A stretch of DNA of 64,000 nucleotides from Neobacillus niacini (GTDB lineage: Bacteria; Bacillota; Bacilli; Bacillales; Cytobacillaceae), in assembly GCF_000759675.1 (NCBI RefSeq), contig NZ_BAWM01000016.1, positions 1 through 64,000 of the forward strand, given 5' to 3'. Below the pieces are notes generated by a model. It was given only the letters and a program-made list of their open reading frames with translations. It was not told the DNA's origin and made no database searches. The translations under genes were made by a program, and so were the position numbers. The first letter of the stretch is position 1, and each line of letters begins with the position of its first letter. Below are positions 17,410-26,402 of this stretch, one piece after another.

Positions 17410-17598
17410 TCATTCTCCTCTTTGTTTTGTCATTTCTATTTTTACTTGAGGGAGCAAACCTTCCATTTTTTCGCGTGTGCATAATCCGATTGAAAAGGCA
17501 GTTGCACTTCCGGCAGCCACACTAAAACGAAAAGCTTCTTCTTTTTCAATCCTCAGAGCCGTACTTAAATTTCCTAGTAAAACCAAAGCATATTTCAT
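17410..17598 (-). pseudogene. C-terminal remnant of a PfkB-family 1-phosphofructokinase
   Basis: Sixty-two codons remain. They contain FRFSVAAGSATAFSIGLCTR and EKMEGLLPQVKIE, the C-terminal ATP-binding stretch of FruK-type kinases (AAGSATAFS is the hallmark). About 240 upstream residues, including the substrate-binding part and the GAGDS catalytic motif, are missing, and no fru genes adjoin. It is therefore a gene relic. Confidence 0.7.
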
Positions 17599-17786
17599 AG
17601 TTTAATAATACTAATTGGAAACCATTAGGGAGGTGAACGTATTTCGAACTTTTTAGATTCTTCGCACTTCTGAGAAATAAAACAGATTTAGTTAAAAATA
17701 TAGATATATTTGAAACCTTATTGAGTATAATACGTATATGTAGAGGTAGCGGAATTGAAAAAAATTTATAGATAGGAAGAATAAAT

Positions 17787-18071
17787 TTGGGCACAAATAT
17801 TTTAGTAATAGCAAATTATATCTATAATATTTATTATTGGTTAATTTTAATAAATATTTTTGGTTCCTGGTTTCCGCAATTTCAATCAACCAAAATTGGA
17901 ATGCTGATAGGTAAACTGGTTAACCCTTACTTGTCTGTCTTTAGGAAATTTATCCCGCCACTGGGTATGATTGATTTTTCACCAATCATTGCGATTTTTG
18001 CTTACAGCTATATAGGGAGATTTGCTTTAGAGGGTCTTCGCCAATTGTTAATCATGCTGGGTGCATTCTAA
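17787..18071 (+). CDS. YggT family membrane protein
   Basis: A 94-residue protein with two membrane segments and the YggT hallmark NIFGSWFPQF plus VNPYLSVFRKFIPPLGMIDF. In bacilli the family gene usually lies in the ylm cluster by the cell-division genes; here it stands alone, so it may be a second copy. The TTG at 17787 has AGGAAG upstream. The function of the family (membrane integrity, division or osmotic adaptation) is not settled. Confidence 0.85.
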   Translation: MGTNILVIANYIYNIYYWLILINIFGSWFPQFQSTKIGMLIGKLVNPYLSVFRKFIPPLGMIDFSPIIAIFAYSYIGRFALEGLRQLLIMLGAF

Positions 18072-18088
18072 TTAAAAACGTATTTTAT

Positions 18089-18128
18089 ATAGGGCTTTAC
18101 TTACGTTTCATAGTAAGTAAAGCCCTAT
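18089..18128 (+). terminator. Terminator after yggT
   Basis: TAGGGCTTTACTTA pairs with TAAGTAAAGCCCTA across a short loop, 18 bases after the stop. Confidence 0.8.
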
Positions 18129-18233
18129 TACTGTTATTAAAAATTTTCTATCATGTAGCTAGTGTTGTGAGTATCACTTAATTGGTAAATTGAGGTATTC
18201 TAGAGAATAGGATGAATAAAAGGGGAGATTTTT

Positions 18234-19112
18234 ATGAAATCTGCATTAATACTTGGGGGAACTCAATTTGTTGGCAAAAGGCTGGTACAATTGTTAGTAG
18301 ATGAAGGGGTAGAAGTGACAATTGCTACAAGAGGGTTGACAGCTGATTCCTTTGGTAATCAAGTTACTAGATTGTTTATTAGCCGTGAAGATACAGAATC
18401 ACTCGTACAAGCTTTTCAAGATAAGAAATGGGATGTTGTATTTGATCAAACCTGCTATTCCTCACAAGAAGCCCTTGATACGCTGAAAGCACTAAATGGA
18501 AAAGTTCAAAAGTATATATTTATATCGAGTCAGGCAGTTTATGATTTTGGGTCCAATCATATGGAAGAAAGCTTCAATCCATTAGATTTCGAGCCAATAT
18601 TAAAAACCAGAAAAGATTACAAAGGCTATATTGGATATCAGGAAGCAAAACGAGCGGCTGAAGCCATCCTTTTTCAGAATGCAGACTTCCCAGTGGTTGC
18701 CGTACGCTTTCCGATTATTATTGGAAAAGACGATTATACCAATCGCTTAAAATTCCATGTGGAGCACATAAAAGAAGGTAAACCGATGTTCATTGAACAT
18801 CCTAACTTTAGATATAGTTTTATCGACTCAGGGGAAGCTGCTTCGTTTTTATTAAGTATGGCGAAGTCCGACTATCATGGTCCGGTTAATCCAGGCTCTG
18901 AGGAAGATTGTAGTTTAAGTGAATTAAATACGTTAATTGAAGATCTTATTGGCTCTAAAGCTATTTTAAGTATTGATGGTGATCCATCTCCCTATAATTT
19001 GCCTGGAGCATGGTCTGTGAATACTAGTCTTGCTCAGTCAATGGGATTCAGTTTTACATCGTTAGATAGGCTTTTGAAAAATTTAATCCTTCACTATTCA
19101 TCGTTTTTATAA
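18234..19112 (+). CDS. NAD-dependent epimerase/dehydratase family protein
   Basis: A 292-residue extended short-chain dehydrogenase. The nucleotide-binding loop is ALILGGTQFVGKRLV at the N-terminus, and the catalytic Tyr-x3-Lys lies in GYIGYQEAKRAAEAI. The FISSQAVYDFG strand precedes it. The substrate is unknown; proteins of this form act on nucleotide sugars or as mRNA-binding relatives. The GNAT gene follows 12 bases later, so they are probably one operon. Confidence 0.85.
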   Translation: MKSALILGGTQFVGKRLVQLLVDEGVEVTIATRGLTADSFGNQVTRLFISREDTESLVQAFQDKKWDVVFDQTCYSSQEALDTLKALNGKVQKYIFISSQAVYDFGSNHMEESFNPLDFEPILKTRKDYKGYIGYQEAKRAAEAILFQNADFPVVAVRFPIIIGKDDYTNRLKFHVEHIKEGKPMFIEHPNFRYSFIDSGEAASFLLSMAKSDYHGPVNPGSEEDCSLSELNTLIEDLIGSKAILSIDGDPSPYNLPGAWSVNTSLAQSMGFSFTSLDRLLKNLILHYSSFL

Positions 19113-19124
19113 AGGGGGAATACC

Positions 19125-19562
19125 ATGAATATTCGGAAGGCTACATTAAATGATCTTAATTCTTTAACATCACTATTTGATTCCTACCGAGTGTTTTATC
19201 AGCAGGAATCTAATTTTGAAGGTGCAAGATCTTTTTTAAAAGAAAGATTAATAAACGAAGATTCGCTAGTTTTCATTGCCTATGATGAGAATAATCCGGT
19301 TGGCTTTGTTCAGCTATATCCAACCTTTTCGTCTGTCAGTATGAAACGCTCCTGGGTCCTTAACGATTTATTTGTAAATTCCTCTGCGCGCAAAAAGGGT
19401 ATTGGGGAGAAGTTAATTAAAAAGGCGATTGGATTTGCAGGGGAAACAGGTGCAAAAGGGTTATTATTAGAAACAGGTCATGATAATGTAACAGCACAGA
19501 GACTATATGAAAAAATAGGCTTTAAAAAAGAGTCCAATTACTTTTACTATTTTTCATTATAA
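19125..19562 (+). CDS. GNAT family N-acetyltransferase
   Basis: A 145-residue protein with the GNAT core: acetyl-CoA pyrophosphate-binding motif SSARKKGIGEKLIKKAI and the late strand LYEKIGFKKESNYFYY. The N-terminus (NIRKATLNDL) is standard. A ribosome site (AAAGGGGGAA) lies in the gap behind the epimerase gene. The acceptor substrate is unknown. Confidence 0.9.
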   Translation: MNIRKATLNDLNSLTSLFDSYRVFYQQESNFEGARSFLKERLINEDSLVFIAYDENNPVGFVQLYPTFSSVSMKRSWVLNDLFVNSSARKKGIGEKLIKKAIGFAGETGAKGLLLETGHDNVTAQRLYEKIGFKKESNYFYYFSL

Positions 19563-19644
19563 AGGATAGGGTTGTAAATATCGGAATTAACACAAACTAC
19601 GTCTAGAGGGAAAAATAATCCATCGAAAATGGGAGGTAGTTATA

Positions 19645-19791
19645 ATGAATAGTAATGAACAAAATGCAACCATTATATCTAATGATGCACTGCGCGGTAA
19701 ACCTTATCTTGATATTGACCGTGTCATTACAGAAGGTAACTCGAATAGCTCCACTCATCATAGAAATGAGCAGGGCATGAAGGAAAAATAA
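19645..19791 (+). CDS. Small hydrophilic protein, unknown
   Basis: A 48-residue ORF with a strong ribosome site (GGGAGG eight bases upstream) and a terminator 13 bases after the stop, so it forms a complete small transcription unit. The peptide contains GKPYLDIDRVITEGNSNS and ends with polar residues. There are no cysteines or membrane segments. Composition and size suggest a sporulation- or stress-related small protein, but no family is recognised. Confidence 0.6.
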   Translation: MNSNEQNATIISNDALRGKPYLDIDRVITEGNSNSSTHHRNEQGMKEK

Positions 19792-19803
19792 TTATTTGGT
19801 ATT

Positions 19804-19830
19804 AGAGGCGCTCAGCCTCTTTTTATTTTT
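19804..19830 (+). terminator. Terminator of the 48-residue ORF
   Basis: The stem AGAGGC/GCCTCT has a five-base loop and is followed by TTTTTATTTTT. Confidence 0.85.
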
Positions 19831-19914
19831 AGACGTTTTCTTAGCTATAGTCTATTGTTAAATAATTTAATTGACTTTTGGAAATTAATTGAATAATATA
19901 GTGTTAAATTTAAT

Positions 19915-20222
19915 AACTAAAGGCAAAGAAGAGAAAAAGTAAAATGAAATGGTTTTTCCACAGAGAGCTTCGGAAGCTGAAAAGAAGCAAAAACACTCAT
20001 TTGAACAATGGTCTCTGAGCTTCGTATTGAACATACCTAAGGGTATTAGTAGGCTGCGGCGAGTTTTGACACTCGTTATCAATGTCACGGTATAAGAGTA
20101 GATTAATAATACTCCGTACTTGCTAAGGCAAATGGTGTGAGCTATTTGTGAAATAAGGTGGTATCACGTGGAATTCAAACCTCGTCCTTAACTATTACAG
20201 TTAAGGGCGGGGTTTTTTTATT
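19915..20222 (+). promoter_or_regulatory. T-box riboswitch, methionine type
   Basis: The leader starts stem I with AGAGAGC at 19962. It carries a likely specifier ATG at 20009-20011 (context GAACA-ATG-GTCTCTGAGC), the T-box AAGGTGGTATCACG at 20155, and a terminator stem (CCTTAACT/AGTTAAGG plus flanks) with a T7 run ending near 20220. The UGGU of the T-box pairs with a tRNA acceptor end whose discriminator base is A, as in tRNA-Met. Uncharged tRNA-Met should therefore switch on the downstream methionyl-tRNA synthetase gene. Confidence 0.92.
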
Positions 20223-20247
20223 TTTAAAAAATAGGAGGATTTACAAC

Positions 20248-21882
20248 ATGAGTATTTTTATTGGAGGTGCATGGGCTTATGCGAACGGTTCATTGCATCT
20301 TGGTCATATTTCAAGTTTACTGCCAGGGGACATACTGGCGAGATACTACCGTTTAAAAGGGGAACAAGTGCTATATGTTTCAGGTAGCGATTGTAATGGA
20401 ACTCCTATAACCATTCGCGCTAGACAGGAAGGAGTACCACCTCAAGTTATTACAGATAGATATCACCATGAATTCCTAGATTGTTTTTCAAAATTAGGAT
20501 TTTCATATGATACCTACACCCGAACTGATACTGAGCATCATCACAAATTGGTTCAAGAGATTTTTTTAGAGCTTCTTGAGAAAGGCCATATCTATAAAAA
20601 AGAAATTGAACAAACCTATTGTGAGAACTGTGCCCAATTCTTGCCAGAACGATATGTGGAGGGAATCTGTCCTGTATGTAAAGAACCATCTCGCGGAGAT
20701 CAATGTGATCATTGCTCCACTATTTTAGAACCTCTCGAATTATTGAATAGCAGGTGCAAAATATGCGGGCATCCACCAACAACAAGATTCACAGAGCATT
20801 TCTATTTTTCTTTAAGCTCTTTTCAAGCTCATTTAGAAAACTATGTACAAGAAGCAGAAAAGAATAAGCTTTGGAGGGAGAATGCTATAGCTCTTACCAA
20901 AAGGTACTTAAAGGAAGGTTTGCAGGATCGAGCTGTTTCTCGGGATTTGCCTGTAGGAGTAAGTGTGCCGGTAGCTGGGTATGAAGAAAAGAAGATTTAT
21001 GTTTGGATTGAAGCTGTTTCAGGATACTATACTGCTAGTAAGCTTTGGGCGAAGGAAGCAGGTAAAGATGATTCATCGTTTTGGAAGTCTTCTGTTACAT
21101 CCTATTACGTTCATGGGAAAGATAATATCCCTTTCCACTCGATTATTTGGCCGGGGATTCTCGCTGGACTCGGAAAAGAACCATTACCTACACATATCGT
21201 ATCCAATGAGTATTTGACCTTGGAAAAGAAGAAATTGTCCACCAGCAGAAATTGGGCTGTATGGGTTCCTGATATTTTAGAAAGGTATGACCCTGATTCT
21301 ATCCGATATTTTTTAATCATAAACGCACCGGAGAGCCGGGATGCTGATTTTTCCTGGAAGGAATTTATCTATAGTCACAATAGTGAATTATTAGGGGCAT
21401 ATGGTAACTTTGTAAATAGGACGTTGAAATTTATTAATAAATCATTTGATGGTGTTATTCCAGATAAGGCGATATCTTCTACTATTCAAGAAAAAGTCAA
21501 TTCTTTGTATGAAGAAACAGGACGATTAATTGAAGAAGCATCCTTTAAACAGTGTTTGGAAAAAGTATTTGAACTGGTGAGGTATTCAAATAAATACTTT
21601 GATGAACAAAAACCGTGGAAGCAGATTCATGATAACGAAGAATCTTGCATGCAAACTCTTTCAAATTGCGTTTATTTAATTGCCAACTTAGCCCATATCT
21701 TAACACCGTTTCTGCCTTTTTCGAGTGAAAAAGTTAAGAAAATGCTAAATACCTTAGAGTCAAATTGGAAACCCTTTTTGGTTAAACCAACCGTATTATC
21801 AAATGTTGAGCCGTTATTTGAACGAATCGACCCAACAAGAATAGCAGAAGAGCTTGAAAGGTTACAAAAACAAACTGATTAA
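20248..21882 (+). CDS. metG: Methionyl-tRNA synthetase, double-zinc-knuckle type, lacking a C-terminal tRNA-binding domain
   Basis: A 544-residue class I enzyme that charges tRNA-Met. The HIGH-type motif is SLHLGHISS (residues 15-23) and the KMSKS-type motif is KKKLSTSRN near residue 330. Four CxxC knuckles at about 125, 141, 153 and 170 give the four-cysteine-pair zinc insertion of the MetRS2/archaeal-like class, unlike the one-pair class usual as the bacillar housekeeping enzyme. There is no EMAP-like C-terminal domain. The ATG at 20248 follows AGGAGG. The T-box immediately upstream controls it. It is probably a second, inducible MetRS. Confidence 0.92.
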   Translation: MSIFIGGAWAYANGSLHLGHISSLLPGDILARYYRLKGEQVLYVSGSDCNGTPITIRARQEGVPPQVITDRYHHEFLDCFSKLGFSYDTYTRTDTEHHHKLVQEIFLELLEKGHIYKKEIEQTYCENCAQFLPERYVEGICPVCKEPSRGDQCDHCSTILEPLELLNSRCKICGHPPTTRFTEHFYFSLSSFQAHLENYVQEAEKNKLWRENAIALTKRYLKEGLQDRAVSRDLPVGVSVPVAGYEEKKIYVWIEAVSGYYTASKLWAKEAGKDDSSFWKSSVTSYYVHGKDNIPFHSIIWPGILAGLGKEPLPTHIVSNEYLTLEKKKLSTSRNWAVWVPDILERYDPDSIRYFLIINAPESRDADFSWKEFIYSHNSELLGAYGNFVNRTLKFINKSFDGVIPDKAISSTIQEKVNSLYEETGRLIEEASFKQCLEKVFELVRYSNKYFDEQKPWKQIHDNEESCMQTLSNCVYLIANLAHILTPFLPFSSEKVKKMLNTLESNWKPFLVKPTVLSNVEPLFERIDPTRIAEELERLQKQTD

Positions 21883-22102
21883 ATCATGCCGTGAAGGGTC
21901 CATGGTGATCGTAAATCATTTAAAAAGAGAAAAGCAGTCACCATGAACGGTTTCTTAACGAATGACCTCAATATTAAACAATGAATGTTATCGATCATAT
22001 TGATTAGCAGCCAGGGACAGACGCTATTTTTTATTTTCTATCTTTTTTGAATTTTAGTAATATATTAGATATACCATTTTAAAAGTAAAAGGAGGATGTC
22101 CC

Positions 22103-22609
22103 ATGGAAATTAGACAACTAACCTCTTCGGATGCGGAAAAATACTGGGATCTAAGATTAGAAGCCCTAAAGCAAGCACCTGAAGCATTTTTAACTAGTTA
22201 TGAAGACGCTAAAAAAAGAGAAAATCCGGTTGCTCAGGTTGTAAGTAATCTTAAGACAGAAGGTAATTTTACTTTTGGAGCGTTTGAAGGTGATGAGCTT
22301 ATTGGTGTGGTAACGCTTGTCCAAGAAAAGGCTGAGAAAATACAGCACAGGGCGAACATTTTTGCGATGTATGTGGCTCCAAAGAAACAAGGAGCAGGTG
22401 TGGGAGAAGCATTGCTCACGGAAGCGATTAATAAAGCAAAATCAATAGAAGCAATTGAAAAAATTAATTTATCAGTCGTAGCAAGCAATGAACCAGCTAA
22501 GAAGCTATATACAAAACTTGGCTTTAAAGTATATGGACTTGAAGAAAAAGCAATGAAACTGAATGGTGTTTATTTGGATGACGAACATAGGGTGCTGCAT
22601 TTAAAATGA
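22103..22609 (+). CDS. GNAT family N-acetyltransferase
   Basis: A 168-residue acetyltransferase with MEIRQLTSSDAEKYWDLR at the start, the acetyl-CoA loop KKQGAGVGEALLTEAI, and a typical end (LGFKVYGLEEKAMKLNG). The substrate is not known. The ribosome site AAAGGAGG is strong. The stop overlaps the start of a broken second GNAT-like frame, suggesting that a two-gene operon has decayed. Confidence 0.9.
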   Translation: MEIRQLTSSDAEKYWDLRLEALKQAPEAFLTSYEDAKKRENPVAQVVSNLKTEGNFTFGAFEGDELIGVVTLVQEKAEKIQHRANIFAMYVAPKKQGAGVGEALLTEAINKAKSIEAIEKINLSVVASNEPAKKLYTKLGFKVYGLEEKAMKLNGVYLDDEHRVLHLK

Positions 22610-22820
22610 ACAAACTTACCATTAGACAGGCAACCATACATGATTTACCAAGCTTCCTCATGTAGACTGGGAATTTTCTTTGTATGAAGGCGGTGTAGAC
22701 CCTGGCCTTGGTTTTGAACGATTACCACAATGCGACTTTGAACCAGCAGATGACGGAATCGTTGTAAAAGCATATCGACTAACCTTTGAACGAACCAATA
22801 GAAAAGAGAGTTTTTTCTAG
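22606..22820 (+). pseudogene. Broken GNAT start joined to an unrelated 3' fragment
   Basis: The frame begins with ATG overlapping the preceding stop (ATGA) and reads MNKLTIRQATIHDLPSFLM, the typical start of a GNAT protein, then stops at TAG after 19 codons. From there to 22820 a different frame encodes about 50 residues (including GGVDPGLGFERLPQCDF and VVKAYRLTFER). This looks like a deletion that fused two gene ends. Neither part is likely to be functional. Confidence 0.5.
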
Positions 22821-22924
22821 TGAAATGCAGATTTTAATTGACAGAATATTAATTATACTACTATAATGTAAATTATATTAATTGAGAAATGAACTTCGTC
22901 ATATAAATTGAATAATTGGGCTAT

Positions 22925-23170
22925 GAAGGGAACACAAGTAGTGCTTATCTCAATGTTTTTAGAGAGCTGATGGTGGGTGAAAATCAGTACAAAGATAAGG
23001 ATGAATTTCGGTCCCAGAGCATTTTTTTCGAAATAAAGGGCAGCCTTTATAGAGGAAAAGACGGTCAAAAATGATCGTTAACAAAGTTGAGAGGCAGGCT
23101 AAGTCTGCAACTAGGGTGGTACCGCGATATATTCGTCCCTACTGATACAATCAGTAGGGGCTTTTTTATT
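22925..23170 (+). promoter_or_regulatory. T-box riboswitch 1 of a tandem pair
   Basis: AGAGAGCTGATGG at 22961 opens stem I. The specifier region GAATTTCGGTCCCAGAGC lies at 23004-23020, AGGGTGGTACCGCG at 23113, and a terminator (CCTACTGA/TCAGTAGG, T6) at 23137-23167. The triplet TTC (Phe) is favoured: it is shared with the second leader, and UGGU implies a discriminator A. Strict spacing from the Met leader would give TCG (Ser), but tRNA-Ser carries G73 and would require UGGC. Confidence 0.9.
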
Positions 23171-23204
23171 AGCATGAAACAAAATATAGGAAGTGCAATG
23201 AAAG

Positions 23205-23441
23205 GAATAAAGTAATGCTTATTTTTCTGTTTTTAGAGAGCTGATGGATGGTGCAAATCAGTACAGACTTAAGCGTGAATTTCAATCCCGGAGCAACTTT
23301 TTTCGAAATAGGGGGAACCTTTATTGAGGGAAAGTCGGTCGAGAGATCGTTAACAAATTCAAGAGGCAAACTTATGTTTGCAATTAGGGTGGTACCGCGG
23401 TGTAAATCGTCCCTGTCGTATATGACAGGGGCGATTTTTTT
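23205..23441 (+). promoter_or_regulatory. T-box riboswitch 2 of a tandem pair
   Basis: A second complete leader lies about 65 bases downstream of the first. AGAGAGCTGATGG is at 23235, the specifier region GAATTTCAATCCCGGAGC near 23277-23294, AGGGTGGTACCGCG at 23386, and a terminator (CCCTGTC/GACAGGG, T6) ends near 23440. Both stem-I apices and T-boxes match the first copy closely while the terminator stems differ. It lies directly ahead of the permease gene. Confidence 0.9.
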
Positions 23442-23491
23442 ATTAGTATAGCACGCTTATTCATTCACATTAAAAAAAGGGGAAATTGATT

Positions 23492-24811
23492 ATGGAATTA
23501 CAAAAAAGTTTATTGCCGCGGCATATCCGTTTGATGGCACTCGGAGGAGCAATCGGCACAGGTATATTCAAAGGGACTTCTGAAACAGTATCAATTGCGG
23601 GGCCAGCGGTAATTTTTTCATATCTGTTCGCAGGACTGTTACTTCTTGTTGTGATGAGTGCAATTGCCGAGATGGCCATCGCTTTTCCAGGGGTGAATAT
23701 GAAAGGGTTTATTCATAAAGCCTTTGGAACCAATGTGTCTTTTGTAATCGGATGGCTGTACTGTTTTATGTGGTTAGTTGTATGTGTAATAGAAGTGATC
23801 GCTGCGGGAAGCTTTTTGCAATATTGGTTTCCTTCTATGTCTTTATGGTCATTAAGTTTTATAAGTGCTATTTTCATTGTGGCTATTAATTTTATGAATG
23901 TGAAACGTTATGGTGAGTTTGAATTTTGGTTTGCCGGCATAAAAATTACCATGATTGTCTTATTTGTTGTTTTAGGTGCCGGTATTTTATTCGGAATCAT
24001 CCCGAGTAATGAAACAGACTATTTACGAAATTATGTACAATACGATGGTTTCTTCCCGCATGGCTGGTCTGGTGTATTCTCTGCCTTATTAATCGTCATT
24101 TTCTCATACGGCGGTACCGAACTTATTGGATTGACTTTATCAGAAACGAAGGATGCAGAAAAGGTATTGCCTAAAGTGATAAAAGGGGTTATTTGGAGAA
24201 TTGTAATATTCTATACACTTCCGATTCTTATCATTTGCGGATTAATTCCATGGAATGAAATCGGCAGCCAAGCAAGCCCGTTTGTGCAAGTGTTATCTGC
24301 AGTCGGTTTTGATGGATCGGCTCATATCATGAACTTTGTCCTTATTACGGCTGTTTTGTCTGCAGCTAATTCTGGGATATATGGATGTACACGGATGATG
24401 TATTCCTTAGCAGCAGAAGGTGAAGCACCGAAATTATTTTCATATGTTTCTAAGAATGGTGTTCCATTATACAGCGTTATCTTAAGCGCTATTATCCTTA
24501 TTGGAGGGACATTTGTTGCGTATTTTTCACCTGACCGTGTTTTTGGATATTTGATGGCCATTCCGGGTTTTACGGTATCATTAGTGTGGATTAGCATCTG
24601 TTTAGCGCAACTGAAGCTTCGCAAAACCTATATAAACCAGCCAAGTTTTAAAGTTTGGGGATTTCCGTATGTTACCTCATTTACTGCGATAGCGTTAAGT
24701 GTTAGCTGTGTAGGATTTGCATTCAGCGAACAGAATCGTGCGAGCATGTTTGTTTGTTTAGGTATGCTGATTATCTTAATTGTATGTTCAGTTTTTAGAA
24801 AAAAAGCGTGA
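23492..24811 (+). CDS. APC-family amino-acid permease (YvbW-like)
   Basis: A 439-residue transporter with about twelve membrane segments. The APC substrate-binding motif GGAIGTGIFKGTSE lies near the N-terminus, and FSYGGTELIGLTLSETKDAE in the sixth-segment region. The ATG at 23492 follows AAGGGGAA; a TTG two codons earlier is possible. Tandem T-boxes directly upstream show that it is induced by starvation for one amino acid, most likely phenylalanine from the TTC triplets. The closest recognised relative, YvbW, is tied to leucine in B. subtilis, so substrate assignment is tentative. Confidence 0.9.
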   Translation: MELQKSLLPRHIRLMALGGAIGTGIFKGTSETVSIAGPAVIFSYLFAGLLLLVVMSAIAEMAIAFPGVNMKGFIHKAFGTNVSFVIGWLYCFMWLVVCVIEVIAAGSFLQYWFPSMSLWSLSFISAIFIVAINFMNVKRYGEFEFWFAGIKITMIVLFVVLGAGILFGIIPSNETDYLRNYVQYDGFFPHGWSGVFSALLIVIFSYGGTELIGLTLSETKDAEKVLPKVIKGVIWRIVIFYTLPILIICGLIPWNEIGSQASPFVQVLSAVGFDGSAHIMNFVLITAVLSAANSGIYGCTRMMYSLAAEGEAPKLFSYVSKNGVPLYSVILSAIILIGGTFVAYFSPDRVFGYLMAIPGFTVSLVWISICLAQLKLRKTYINQPSFKVWGFPYVTSFTAIALSVSCVGFAFSEQNRASMFVCLGMLIILIVCSVFRKKA

Positions 24812-24826
24812 TAGAAATTTATTTTA

Positions 24827-24861
24827 AAAAACCTTGTCATTTGTAAATGGCAAGGTTTTTG
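24827..24861. terminator. Bidirectional terminator
   Basis: AAAAACCTTGTCATTT pairs with AAATGGCAAGGTTTTT (one mismatch). It sits between the permease gene and the converging ybaN-like gene. Confidence 0.85.
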
Positions 24862-24862
24862 T

Positions 24863-25252
24863 CTATGTTTTTGAAGTTACTTCACGTACTGTTTTTATTT
24901 TATAGATGAAGTAATAATATTTATAAAAAACAATCAATACGAGAATGCCTCTGACCAAAAAGCTTTCTAGGATAAAGAAGGGAATGGCTATCATCACATC
25001 TGCAAACAACAATATCGTGAGTTTTTGTTTTAATGTCATTGCCCTCTTTTTTACAAAAGTCTCTAAATGACGTTTATAAAGAGATGTCCCCTTAAACCAG
25101 ATCTCAAATCGTTCAGAACCTTTCACAAAACAGTAGGAGGCTAAAAGAAGTAAAGGAGTTGTCGGTAATACTGGTAAAATTAGACCCAAAACGCCTAAAC
25201 CTAGTGCAATAAAACCGATAATAATATATAGAAATTTAATAATGTTTCTCAT
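24863..25252 (-). CDS. YbaN family (DUF454) inner-membrane protein
   Basis: A 129-residue protein with three to four membrane segments. The DUF454 signature is GVLGLILPVLPTTPLLLLAS then YCFVKGSERFEIWF. The ATG at 25252 has AAGGTGG nine bases upstream; the longer frame to 25279 encodes the site itself. The function of the family is not established. Confidence 0.88.
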   Translation of the reverse strand: MRNIIKFLYIIIGFIALGLGVLGLILPVLPTTPLLLLASYCFVKGSERFEIWFKGTSLYKRHLETFVKKRAMTLKQKLTILLFADVMIAIPFFILESFLVRGILVLIVFYKYYYFIYKIKTVREVTSKT

Positions 25253-25410
25253 TTCGATTGCCACCTTGTGCCATGCCATAAGTCATTCATTCATCTTTAT
25301 TATATCATTTAAAAAAAGGAAGTTTTATGACGAAATAAGTACTTAGAGACAGTTTCAACCTCCATTATGTTAAAATAGTGAAGTCTAGAGAATGGGGGTT
25401 GACTGATAAT

Positions 25411-25866
25411 ATGATTACATTCTATAAAATTATAGTAGTTTTACATATTTTCTCGGCGATCATGGGAATGGGACCAGGGTTTATCCTTACGACCGTTGTA
25501 AAGTCGGGAAAAACAATGACCGAATTAAGGCACTCCTATGCCATTAGGCATAAACTGCATATCTTTGTGATGGTGGGAGGTACGCTTTTACTCATTACAG
25601 GGTTAATGATGGGCTTTATGAATCCAAGTCTATTTCGAATGGGTTGGTATGTAACTAGTCTCGTTCTTTTTTTAGCAGCACTAGCAATCGGTCCGCTTGT
25701 CTTATCACCTAGATCTAAACCAGTTAAGGCTTTGTTAGCATCTCATAAGGGTGAGGAGATCCCTGATGAATATTTTCGTTTATCAAAAATTCTGTTCCGC
25801 TATGAACACTTAGAAAATGCTATATTCATCGTCATTATTGCATTAATGATATTAAAACCATTTTAA
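25411..25866 (+). CDS. DUF2269 family membrane protein
   Basis: A 151-residue protein with four membrane segments. The start is ITFYKIIVVLHIFSAIMGMG and the end ENAIFIVIIALMILKPF. The histidine-containing first segment and the RHKLHIF loop are typical of DUF2269. The start is uncertain because GGGGG lies 12 bases before the ATG at 25411; upstream codons do not look native. The function is unknown. Confidence 0.75.
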   Translation: MITFYKIIVVLHIFSAIMGMGPGFILTTVVKSGKTMTELRHSYAIRHKLHIFVMVGGTLLLITGLMMGFMNPSLFRMGWYVTSLVLFLAALAIGPLVLSPRSKPVKALLASHKGEEIPDEYFRLSKILFRYEHLENAIFIVIIALMILKPF

Positions 25867-25974
25867 TTTTTAGAAAAAGGTATGAACTTCATAAAAAGGC
25901 ACTGAAAATCCTTGTTGATAAGTGATTTTAATAGGTTTAGGCCGTACATACTACTCTATTAGTGCAATAATAAC

Positions 25975-26008
25975 AGGCTGGTGAGATCGATTTGTCTCAC
26001 CAGCCTGC
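25975..26008 (-). terminator. Terminator of the Arg/Asp-rich small gene
   Basis: A strong hairpin (CAGGCTGGTGAGA/TCTCACCAGCCTG) lies 38 bases past the minus-strand stop at 26046. The following bases on that strand are only moderately T-rich. Confidence 0.65.
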
Positions 26009-26045
26009 GGGATTTGTGATTATCCCTTTAAAGAATCAATTAACC

Positions 26046-26216
26046 CTACCATCTTCTACATCTTCTGTCGTCATCTCTTCTGTCGTCATCTCTTCTTCTG
26101 TCTTCATCGCCAACAATTCTTACTCTATCAGCACGGATAATAACTTCTTCTGCATCAATAAAGACTCTTCTGACTTCTCTGCGTTCATCATCACGACGTC
26201 TTCTTTCATTAGACAT
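26046..26216 (-). CDS. Arg/Asp-rich small protein with RRDDD repeats
   Basis: A 56-residue protein. It starts MSNERRRRDDERREVRRVF, has a short beta-prone middle (IDAEEVIIRADRVRIVG) and ends with two to three RRDDD repeats and CRRW. The ATG at 26216 has a purine-rich GGGGGGATA site, and a hairpin follows the stop. A plus-strand frame overlaps it, but its low-complexity serine runs are just the antisense of the RRDDD codons. Charge-clustered proteins of this kind are common among spore-coat and nucleic-acid-binding proteins; no family is recognised. Confidence 0.65.
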   Translation of the reverse strand: MSNERRRRDDERREVRRVFIDAEEVIIRADRVRIVGDEDRRRDDDRRDDDRRCRRW

Positions 26217-26402
26217 TCCATATCCCCCCTTTCAAGCTTGTACTATAAATTATGCTTATACAAATTTAAGTGATTGGACGAATTGATTTTTTCTGTAAAA
26301 TTTATCCACATACATTGATAAGAAGGAGATTTGTTATATCATGTGGAAATAAGGTAAAAATAAAGGATTGTGAGATGTAAATGGATAGGAGGGTGATCAA
26401 AA

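Noticed and set aside
25992..26273. Plus-strand 93-codon ORF rich in Ser and Val repeats
   Set aside because: It is the antisense of the Arg/Asp-rich gene at 26046-26216 and has no ribosome site.
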